Assembly (NCBI GenBank): GCA_035489435.1
Contig: DATHKG010000123.1
Strand: one strand, 5' to 3'
DNA length: 64,000 nt
Source of the DNA: DATHKG01 sp035489435
Lineage (GTDB): Bacteria; Bacteroidota; Bacteroidia; Chitinophagales; Chitinophagaceae
How positions within the stretch are numbered: the first letter of the stretch is position 1; each line of letters opens with the position of its first letter. Made by a program: the position numbers and the translations under genes. Below are positions 27,495 to 34,782 of the stretch, one piece after another. Under the pieces are notes generated by a model, which saw only the letters and a list, made by a program, of their open reading frames with translations, was not told where the DNA came from and did not search any database.

Positions 27495-28715
27495 ATGCCG
27501 GTTAACCCAAGAAAAATCATCAATGACCCAGTTTACGGATTCCTGACTATAGATCACCCACTGATTTATAAGGTTATCTCCCATCCATATTATCAGCGAT
27601 TAAGACGTATCCATCAAATGGCTTTTGCACAACTTGTGTTTCCCGGTGCGGTTCATAGCCGCATGCATCATTCCCTGGGAGCCTATCACCTGATGTGCAA
27701 TGCGCTCACTGAATTGAAGGGCAAGGGAATTGATATCTCCAGGGAGGAAGAAGTATCTGCCAAAATTGCAATCCTGCTTCATGATATTGGACATGGTCCA
27801 TATTCGCATGCATTGGAAAACATACTCATTCCCGGAATTTCACATGAGGCACTTTCTATCCTGATCATGCGCGTGCTTAATGAAGAATTTAACGGGCAGC
27901 TTGAAGTTGCAATACAGATTTTTACAAATAATTATCATAAACCATTTTTGCATCAGCTTATATCCGGCCAGTTGGATGTTGACAGGATGGATTATCTCAC
28001 CCGTGACAGTTTTTTCACTGGAGTGTCAGAAGGTGTGATCGGTTACGACCGTATCCTTAAAATGCTTACAGTAAATCATGGCGACCTCATGGTTGAAGAA
28101 AAAGGAATTTATACCATCGAAAAATTTCTTGTTTCCAGGAGGTTGATGTACTGGCAGGTGTATCTTCACAAGACAGTGCTGGCAGCTGAAAAAATGCTGG
28201 TGAAAATTGTACAGCGCGCAAAAGAATTGATCAGCCTTGGTAAAACCGTGCAGGCATGCTCTCCCGTACTCGATTTTTTTCTTCATTACGACGGTGTTGA
28301 AACGCCCATCGAAAAACATCTTGATAAATTCTGCCTGCTTGATGATTACGATATGCTTGCGGCGATAAAAAACTGGACTTTCCATGAAGATAAAGTGCTT
28401 TCAATACTCTGCAGGAGCCTGGTTGAAAGAAGATTGTTAAAAGTGAAATTGCAGGTTGATCCCATCGATGAAACCTGGGTTCAGCAAATCAGGAGCAGGA
28501 TTTGCATGAAGTTTGACTTAACAGGAAATGAGTGTGACTATTTTGTTTTTGGTGGCATCGCAGTTAATACCACCTATGATCCTTCAGAAGAAAGTATCAA
28601 TATACTTTTCAAAGATGGAAGTGTAAGAGACATTTCAAATGTAGATAATGCACTGATACAGCATAATCTGTCTACCCCTGTGAAAAAAAATTATATTTGT
28701 TACTATAACTGTTAA
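27495..28715 (+). CDS. HD-domain phosphohydrolase (dNTPase-like)
   Basis: A 406-residue cytoplasmic HD-superfamily protein. The N-terminus (IINDPVYGFLTIDHPLIYKV, then YYQRLRRIHQM) and metal-binding residues H in GAVHSRMHHSLGA and HD in AILLHDIGHGPYSHALE match the dGTPase-like group; a further Asp is in LDVDRMDYLTRDSFFTG. The C-terminal half (about 250-406) is typical of this family. The natural nucleotide substrate is not defined. It diverges from porX and precedes lpxD by 72 bases. Confidence 0.9.
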   Translation: MPVNPRKIINDPVYGFLTIDHPLIYKVISHPYYQRLRRIHQMAFAQLVFPGAVHSRMHHSLGAYHLMCNALTELKGKGIDISREEEVSAKIAILLHDIGHGPYSHALENILIPGISHEALSILIMRVLNEEFNGQLEVAIQIFTNNYHKPFLHQLISGQLDVDRMDYLTRDSFFTGVSEGVIGYDRILKMLTVNHGDLMVEEKGIYTIEKFLVSRRLMYWQVYLHKTVLAAEKMLVKIVQRAKELISLGKTVQACSPVLDFFLHYDGVETPIEKHLDKFCLLDDYDMLAAIKNWTFHEDKVLSILCRSLVERRLLKVKLQVDPIDETWVQQIRSRICMKFDLTGNECDYFVFGGIAVNTTYDPSEESINILFKDGSVRDISNVDNALIQHNLSTPVKKNYICYYNC

Positions 28716-28787
28716 TGCCATATCAATATGGCGATATTAACATGACCCTCAAAAATCCATTCTGACCAGAATTAACAATAAAAAATT

Positions 28788-29834
28788 ATGGAATTCACAG
28801 CTATACAAATTGCCACTCTGATTAACGGGAAAGTAGAAGGTAATCCTGATGCAGCAGTTAACTCTTTTGGCAAGATAGAAGAAGCCAAGAATGAACAGCT
28901 TGCATTTCTCGCAAATCCTAAATATGAAGATCACCTGTACACCACCAGTGCTTCTATCATTATCGTAAATGAAAACCAGGTATTACGGGAACCGATAAAC
29001 GCCACCCTTATCCGTGTTCCGGATGCTTATACTGCTTTTGCCACGCTTCTTTCAACTTACCAGGAAATGATGCAACAGCAGCTGACAGGTATACAACAAC
29101 CTGCTTATATCAGCAAGACCGCTAAGATCGGGGAACAAGTTTTTATAGGTGCATTTGTTTATCTGGGTGATGATGTGGAGATCGGGAATAATGTAAAAGT
29201 TTATCCGCATGCTTTTATCGGTAACAATGTAAAACTGGGCGATAATTGTATCATTCATCCCGGCGTGAAATTATACCACGACTGTGTTATCGGGAAAAAT
29301 GTAACTATTCATGCGGGCTCCGTACTTGGAGCAGATGGTTTTGGGTTCGCCCCACAGTCTGATGGAAGTTTTAAGAAGGTACCCCAGATAGGTAACGTGG
29401 TGGTGGAAGACTTTGTGGAGATCGGCGCAAACGCAACCATCGACCGCGCCACCATTGGATCAACACTCATCAGGACCGGTGCCAAACTTGACAACCTGAT
29501 CCAGATTGCGCATAATGTTGAAATCGGCCCGAATTCCGTAATAGCGGCTCAAAGCGGTATCAGCGGTAGTACCAAGATCGGCAAAAACTCAATGATAGGC
29601 GGACAGGTAGGCATTGTAGGACATATTACAATTGCCGATGGCACCCGCATCAATGCCCAGAGCGGGGTCAGCAAATCAATCAAGGTCCCGAACAGTGCAG
29701 TGACGGGCAGTCCTGCTTTCGATTATACCAGTGCTTTGCGCAGCCAGGCAGTTAGCCGCAACCTTCCTGAACTTGAAAAACGACTCATACTTCTTGAAAA
29801 ACTCGTTCAGCAATTAACTACTGAAAAGAGCTGA
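28788..29834 (+). CDS. lpxD: UDP-3-O-acyl-glucosamine N-acyltransferase
   Basis: Third enzyme of lipid A synthesis; it transfers the N-linked acyl chain from acyl-ACP. The 348-residue protein has the N-terminal uridine-binding domain (about 1-100), a left-handed beta-helix of hexapeptide repeats (about 105-300; for example IGEQVF, IGNNVK, LGDNCI), the catalytic His in QIAHNVEIGPN, and a C-terminal helix. It opens the lpxD, lpxC-fabZ, lpxA cluster. Confidence 0.96.
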   Translation: MEFTAIQIATLINGKVEGNPDAAVNSFGKIEEAKNEQLAFLANPKYEDHLYTTSASIIIVNENQVLREPINATLIRVPDAYTAFATLLSTYQEMMQQQLTGIQQPAYISKTAKIGEQVFIGAFVYLGDDVEIGNNVKVYPHAFIGNNVKLGDNCIIHPGVKLYHDCVIGKNVTIHAGSVLGADGFGFAPQSDGSFKKVPQIGNVVVEDFVEIGANATIDRATIGSTLIRTGAKLDNLIQIAHNVEIGPNSVIAAQSGISGSTKIGKNSMIGGQVGIVGHITIADGTRINAQSGVSKSIKVPNSAVTGSPAFDYTSALRSQAVSRNLPELEKRLILLEKLVQQLTTEKS

Positions 29835-29860
29835 AAACCGGGGGAAAGCACACTATTTCC

Positions 29861-29868
29861 TATATTTG
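29861..29868 (+). promoter_or_regulatory. Putative -7 promoter element for lpxC-fabZ
   Basis: TATATTTG matches TAnnTTTG, 58 bases before the ATG at 29927. It would give lpxC-fabZ a promoter separate from lpxD. Confidence 0.45.
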
Positions 29869-29926
29869 CCACTTCTTTTCAAGGTTTGGTACAAACAATT
29901 AAACAAAAAGTAACTCCTTTCTTTTA

Positions 29927-31333
29927 ATGGACGCATTATTCAACTCTGACAAGCAGCATACATTAGGTTCACCAGTCAGTATCTCAGGAACAGGTCTTCA
30001 TACAGGAATTAACGTTGATATGACGCTGAAACCGGCAAATGCAGGATTTGGTTTCCAGTTTCAGCGGGTAGACGTTGCTGGCAAGCCGTTGATAAAGGCA
30101 GATTGCGACCTGGTAACAGATACATCCCGGGGAACGACATTGGAAGATAAGGGAGTGAAAATAAGCACGGTAGAACATATCCTGGCTGCATTGGTAGGTA
30201 TGGGAGTCGACAATTGCCTGATCGAGCTTAACGGCCCCGAAATTCCGATAATAGATGGCAGCTCGGAACCTTTTGTGGAAATAATTGAGGACGCAGGCGT
30301 TGTGGAACAGGATGCGGCCAAGGTCTGGTACACTTTGGATACGAATCTTACACATTATGACGAGAAAAAAAGAGTTGAAATGGTTGTGTTGCCCGCAACC
30401 GACTATAAAATCACCACACTGATTGATTTCAACAGCCCGGTTCTTGGCACCCAGCACGCCAGCCTGAAATCAATGCGTGAATTCAAAGCTGAAATATCGC
30501 CCTGCCGCACTTTTTGTTTTTTGCATGAACTGGAGGCGCTGCTGGACAATAACCTGATCAAAGGCGGAGATCTGAATAACGCCATTGTGGTGGTTGATAA
30601 ACCAGTTACCAAAGATGAAATGATAAGGCTGGCCAAGGCTTTTGGCCGCGAAACAATCGATGTCAAATCTGAAGGTTACCTGGATAACCTCGAACTTCGA
30701 TATCCAAACGAACCTGCCAGGCACAAATTATTGGATGTAATTGGCGACCTCGCGCTGGTTGGCTTTGCCATAAAAGGACATATCATTGCCCATCGTCCCG
30801 GCCATTCAAGTAACGTTGAATTTGCCAAGAAAATAAAAAATTATATTAAGAAAAATAAAAATGCGAAGGATATTCCGGTTTACAATCCTTCCCTTCCACC
30901 AGTTTATTCATTACAGCAGATAGAAAAAACCCTACCCCACCGTTACCCTTTTTTACTCGTAGATAAAATCATCGAACTAACTGACAAACATATTGTTGGT
31001 ATAAAAAATGTCACTTACAATGAACCTTTTTTTGTAGGTCACTTCCCGGGTAACCCGGTTATGCCTGGCGTACTTCAGATCGAAGCGCTGGCACAAACCG
31101 GTGGAATTCTTTGCATAAACGCCTTACCACCCGGTGATTACGACACATACTTTTTAAAAATAGATAATTGTAAATTCAAGTTAAAAGTCGTTCCCGGAGA
31201 TACTATGATTTTGAAAATGGAGTTATTGTCTCCAATACGGCGAGGTATATGCGAAATGAGGGGAACCGTATATATAGGTAATAAGATAGCGACTGAAGCG
31301 GATTTGATGGCCCAGGTGATAAAGAGGAATTAG
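29927..31333 (+). CDS. lpxC/fabZ: Bifunctional LpxC deacetylase / FabZ dehydratase
   Basis: A 468-residue natural fusion. Residues 1 to about 310 are UDP-3-O-acyl-GlcNAc deacetylase, the committed step of lipid A synthesis, with zinc ligands in VEHILAAL, GHSSN and the HKLLDVIGDLALVG region. Residues about 325-468 are the 3-hydroxyacyl-ACP dehydratase FabZ, with HRYPFLLVDKI, catalytic His in GHFPGNPVMPG and Glu in LQIEALAQ. The fusion is characteristic of Bacteroidota and joins enzymes competing for the same hydroxyacyl-ACP pool. Confidence 0.96.
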   Translation: MDALFNSDKQHTLGSPVSISGTGLHTGINVDMTLKPANAGFGFQFQRVDVAGKPLIKADCDLVTDTSRGTTLEDKGVKISTVEHILAALVGMGVDNCLIELNGPEIPIIDGSSEPFVEIIEDAGVVEQDAAKVWYTLDTNLTHYDEKKRVEMVVLPATDYKITTLIDFNSPVLGTQHASLKSMREFKAEISPCRTFCFLHELEALLDNNLIKGGDLNNAIVVVDKPVTKDEMIRLAKAFGRETIDVKSEGYLDNLELRYPNEPARHKLLDVIGDLALVGFAIKGHIIAHRPGHSSNVEFAKKIKNYIKKNKNAKDIPVYNPSLPPVYSLQQIEKTLPHRYPFLLVDKIIELTDKHIVGIKNVTYNEPFFVGHFPGNPVMPGVLQIEALAQTGGILCINALPPGDYDTYFLKIDNCKFKLKVVPGDTMILKMELLSPIRRGICEMRGTVYIGNKIATEADLMAQVIKRN

Positions 31334-31403
31334 AAACAGTTTTTCTTGACCTGCTAGGGTATTTTGTTAAAACTTAAGTTATTAGGTTTTATCAAATTAA
31401 TTA

Positions 31404-31411
31404 TATTTTTG
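31404..31411 (+). promoter_or_regulatory. Putative -7 promoter element for lpxA
   Basis: TATTTTTG matches TAnnTTTG. It lies 168 bases before the chosen lpxA ATG and inside the long in-frame upstream extension, which supports the shorter protein. Confidence 0.35.
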
Positions 31412-31579
31412 CCGGTCAGTTATATTTTTTTAGTTTCTAATAAGATAACAAACTATATCAAACGTCAATCGCTCCATAAAAGCTCTTTAAATGACGATCT
31501 TCGTCCAGCCTCCACAGGAGATCAGTTGCCTGATGCCTCTAAAGAATTTTCAGCATCACCACTCAAGAATGTAAATAAA

Positions 31580-32386
31580 ATGATTCACCCTCATACCTAT
31601 ATCCATCCTAACGCTAAATTGGCTACCAATGTCAAAATTGACCCGTTTACTGTGATTCACCAGAATGTTGAAATTGGTGAGGGCACGTGGATAGGTAGCA
31701 ACGTGACAATAATGGAAGGTGCAAGAATCGGAAACAACTGCCGCATATTTCCGGGTGCAGTGATTGCCGCAATTCCCCAGGACCGCAAGTTTGCCGGTGA
31801 AGATACTTTGGTTGAGATCGGTGACAACACCACTATCCGCGAGTTTGTAACCATTCATCGTGGCACTTCGGACAAATGGAAAACCGTAGTTGGAAATAAT
31901 TGCTGGATACTTGCTTATAGTCATATTGGCCATGATTGCCATATCGGCAACAATTGCACGTTAAGTAATAACACACAACTTGCCGGGCACGTTCAATTAG
32001 GTGATTGGGTGGGATTAGGCGGAGTTTGTGCGGTTCACCAGTTTGTAAAAATCGGCCAGCACGCTTTCATCAGCGGTGGCTCCCTGGTGGGTAAAGATGT
32101 ACCTCCTTATATCAAGGCCGGACGTTCTCCTTTGAGTTATGCGGGTGTGAATTCTGTAGGTTTGAAGAGAAGAGGGTTCACGGTTGACAGGATAAACCAT
32201 ATTCTTGACATTTACCGCGTTATATATAACAGGGGATTTAATACCAGCCAGGCACTGGAAGTGTTGGAAGAAGAGTTTCCGGCAACTGATGAGCGTGATG
32301 AAGTCGTAACTTTTATCCGGGAAAGCGACAGGGGTATCATTAAACGCTATTCTAAAAATAGTGTGGATGAAGATATCGTTAACTAA
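31580..32386 (+). CDS. lpxA: UDP-N-acetylglucosamine O-acyltransferase
   Basis: First enzyme of lipid A synthesis. The 268-residue protein is a left-handed beta-helix of hexapeptide repeats (IHPNAK, IGSNVT, IGNNCR), with the catalytic His in YSHIGHDCHIGNN and a helical C-terminus (HILDIYRVIYNRGFN). ATG 31580 (MIHPHTYIHP) matches the family N-terminus. The frame stays open upstream to a TTG at 31364, which would add 72 residues with a hydrophobic start. It overlaps the next gene by about 20 bases. Confidence 0.95.
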   Translation: MIHPHTYIHPNAKLATNVKIDPFTVIHQNVEIGEGTWIGSNVTIMEGARIGNNCRIFPGAVIAAIPQDRKFAGEDTLVEIGDNTTIREFVTIHRGTSDKWKTVVGNNCWILAYSHIGHDCHIGNNCTLSNNTQLAGHVQLGDWVGLGGVCAVHQFVKIGQHAFISGGSLVGKDVPPYIKAGRSPLSYAGVNSVGLKRRGFTVDRINHILDIYRVIYNRGFNTSQALEVLEEEFPATDERDEVVTFIRESDRGIIKRYSKNSVDEDIVN

Positions 32387-32981
32387 TTGCGGAAAACGCT
32401 TTAACCGCGATTGGATCTTCCGGAATTTCAACTATCAATTTTTAGCCGGTCAACATTATGCCATTACCGGCCCGAACGGATCCGGTAAATCCACCCTTTT
32501 ACAGGTTATAGGAGGTGCACTCGTAACCAGCGAGGGTAGCATAAGCTATGAAGGCGCTTCAACCATTTCAATTGATGATGTTTTCAGGCAGATAGCCATT
32601 GCCGCCCCATATCTCGAAGTTATTGAGGAGATGACCCTGGCTGAATTCCTTCAGTTTCATCAGCAATTCAAACCATTTCTTAAAGGAATCACAGCAAAAC
32701 ATACTATATCGCTTGCTGGACTAACGGCAGCTGAGAATAAACAGATCCGCTACTACTCATCCGGTATGAAACAAAGGGTAAAACTTATCCAGGCAATATT
32801 TTCTGATGTGGATTGTCTCTTGCTGGATGAACCCTGTACCAACCTGGATACCGAAGGCATACAGCTTTACCAGCAACTTATTCACGAATTTGCAAATAAC
32901 CGGACTATCATCGTAAGCTCAAATGATATCCAGGAGTATGGTTTTTGCGAACATGTAATACGTATTACAGATTATAAATAA
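32367..32981 (+). CDS. ABC transporter ATP-binding protein
   Basis: A 204-residue ATPase with Walker A GPNGSGKST, signature YSSGMKQRVKL, Walker B CLLLDEPCTNLD and a switch region VSSNDIQEYGFCEH. The usual H-loop His is replaced in the SSNDIQE segment. No permease is nearby, so its partner is unknown. The start ATG at 32367 lies inside the lpxA end (GTG 32361 is an alternative), giving translational coupling to lipid A synthesis. An LPS-related export role is suggested only by this position. Confidence 0.88.
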   Translation: MKISLTNCGKRFNRDWIFRNFNYQFLAGQHYAITGPNGSGKSTLLQVIGGALVTSEGSISYEGASTISIDDVFRQIAIAAPYLEVIEEMTLAEFLQFHQQFKPFLKGITAKHTISLAGLTAAENKQIRYYSSGMKQRVKLIQAIFSDVDCLLLDEPCTNLDTEGIQLYQQLIHEFANNRTIIVSSNDIQEYGFCEHVIRITDYK

Positions 32982-32984
32982 CCC

Positions 32985-34199
32985 TCAGCGTTGGCTCGCT
33001 ATCAGCAGATTTAAATCAGTATACTTCAGATCAAAGCGTTGGCTAAGATGAAAATTCGTCAGCGCTCCCTTGAATAAATAAATCCCGCTTCGCAGATGTA
33101 CTTTGTGCCAGACCAGGCTTTCAAAGCCACCTTCATCACTGGCCTCAAGCAGTAACGGCATCAATACATTACTGATCGCCTGGGAAGCCGTCCGCGCAAA
33201 ACCGGAAGGAATATTAGGTACGCAATAATGGATCACTCCATATTTCATAAAAATGGGCTGCTCGTGTGTAGTGATTTCAGAAGTATCAAAACATCCTCCC
33301 CTGTCAATACTTACATCTATTACAACGCTGCCGGGACGCATATTACTGACCATCTCTTCAGTAACAACCACCGGGGTTCTGCCACTTTGAGAACCAAGTG
33401 CTCCTACAGCTACTTCACAGGTTTTTAATTGTTTGGACAGGATCCGGGGTTCCATAACGGAGGTCCACATGCGTTGTCCGATATTGTTCTGAAGTCTTTT
33501 GAGACGATAAACACTATTGTCAAATACTTTCACGGAGGCACCCAAAGCAAGTGCAGCCCGTGCTGCAAACTCACCAACAATCCCTGCCCCCAGAATTATC
33601 ACTTTTGTTGGAGGAATACCCGAGATCCCTCCCAGCAAAACTCCTTTACCATGATTAGCCGAGCTTAGATACTGGGCAGCAATAAGCATCACCGCACTTC
33701 CGGCGATTTCGCTCATACTTCTTACTATGGGATAGCTATCGCTGTCATCTTTCAGGTTCTCAAAAGAAATGGCGGTGATCTTTTTCTCCATCATTTTTTC
33801 GAGTAATTCAGCTTTCATTGCTGAAAGATGAATCGGGGAAATGATCACCTGGTTCATTTGCAGATAAGGAAGATCGGCATCCACGGGTGGGGCCGATTTC
33901 ACCAGGATCGGCGCTTTAAAAACTTCGGCCTTTTCATAAACGATCCTCGCTCCTGCCTCGCTATAATCTTTATCGCGGTAGTGAGCGGCTTCACCTGCAT
34001 TATGCTCAATTACCACCTGGTGTCCATTACTCACAAGTACACCCACCGCCTCCGGGGTAAGTGCAATCCGGTTTTCCTGGAAAGCGGTTTCTTTGGGTAT
34101 GCCGATGTGTAAAAGTGCACCAAGTGGTTTTACATCAAGAGTTTCCTCTAAAGTCTCGTAGCTGAAAGAAGTACTGATTACAGGTTTTTGTTGCGACAT
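32985..34199 (-). CDS. Alanine dehydrogenase / NAD(P) transhydrogenase alpha-type protein
   Basis: A 404-residue oxidoreductase. The N-terminal part carries GIPKETAFQENRIALTPEAV with the substrate-binding Arg, and the active-site His is in IISPIHLSAM. The NAD-binding fold has VIILGAGIVGEFAARAALALGA, and DVSIDRGG carries the catalytic Asp. The family interconverts L-alanine and pyruvate with NAD. An N-terminal extension of about 30 residues and a C-terminal tail after about 350 are longer than in classical Ald. It ends four bases from the convergent ABC ATPase gene. Confidence 0.87.
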   Translation of the reverse strand: MSQQKPVISTSFSYETLEETLDVKPLGALLHIGIPKETAFQENRIALTPEAVGVLVSNGHQVVIEHNAGEAAHYRDKDYSEAGARIVYEKAEVFKAPILVKSAPPVDADLPYLQMNQVIISPIHLSAMKAELLEKMMEKKITAISFENLKDDSDSYPIVRSMSEIAGSAVMLIAAQYLSSANHGKGVLLGGISGIPPTKVIILGAGIVGEFAARAALALGASVKVFDNSVYRLKRLQNNIGQRMWTSVMEPRILSKQLKTCEVAVGALGSQSGRTPVVVTEEMVSNMRPGSVVIDVSIDRGGCFDTSEITTHEQPIFMKYGVIHYCVPNIPSGFARTASQAISNVLMPLLLEASDEGGFESLVWHKVHLRSGIYLFKGALTNFHLSQRFDLKYTDLNLLIASQR

Positions 34200-34277
34200 G
34201 CGCCAATGACGATTTATTCCCGAGCAATTTCGGGATTACAATTTACGATTTAAAATCTTTCCCTAATCCCGGATTCG

Positions 34278-34685
34278 CTATGTTACTATTAATTTTCGGG
34301 TTGACGGATCGATTAATTCAAGAAATACATTTACCGTATTATCCGGAAAAATCCCGGGTGCCCTTTCCGGCCATTCCACCAGGCAGATTTCACCGGAATA
34401 TAACACGTCTTCTACTCCCGCCTCCACGGCTTCATCGCTGTTTTTGAGACGGTAAAGATCGAGATGATAAATGGTACAGCCACGGGCGTTATACTCGTTT
34501 ATAATAGAGAAAGTCGGGCTTGAAACCGGTCCTTCTACTCCCAATGATCTGCAAATTGCGGTGATAAATGTTGTTTTTCCCGTACCCATATTACCATGAA
34601 AAGCAAAGACCTTATCATCTTTAAATGTCTGCCGGAACTTTTGTGCTGCGTTTTCAATTTCTTCCAGGGTGAAAATCAACTCCAT
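34278..34685 (-). CDS. tsaE: tRNA threonylcarbamoyladenosine biosynthesis protein TsaE
   Basis: A 135-residue P-loop ATPase needed with TsaB and TsaD for the t6A modification at position 37 of tRNAs reading ANN codons. It has Walker A GNMGTGKTTF (about residue 31), the segment PVSSPTFSIINEY, HLDLYRL and the C-terminal CLVEWPERA. All are family hallmarks and the length is normal. It lies upstream of ald on the same strand, separated by 78 bases with a small CCCGA/TCGGG hairpin at 34219-34234. Confidence 0.95.
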   Translation of the reverse strand: MELIFTLEEIENAAQKFRQTFKDDKVFAFHGNMGTGKTTFITAICRSLGVEGPVSSPTFSIINEYNARGCTIYHLDLYRLKNSDEAVEAGVEDVLYSGEICLVEWPERAPGIFPDNTVNVFLELIDPSTRKLIVT

Positions 34686-34769
34686 TGTTCAAAAATATCA
34701 AAGATTTACCAAGGGTTAAAACGGTACCTTCCCGCCATCCAAACATTCACAATAATCTTGAATATAGAA

Positions 34770-34777
34770 TATCTTTG
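34770..34777 (+). promoter_or_regulatory. Putative -7 promoter element for the P-type ATPase gene
   Basis: TATCTTTG matches TAnnTTTG and ends only five bases before the ATG at 34783. A transcript from it would start almost at the A of ATG, so it would be leaderless. Confidence 0.45.
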
Positions 34778-34782
34778 TATTA

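Noticed and set aside
31364..31579. 72-residue N-terminal extension of LpxA
   Set aside because: It starts at TTG, has no family similarity, and contains a promoter-like TATTTTTG; the LpxA fold begins at MIHPHTYIHP.
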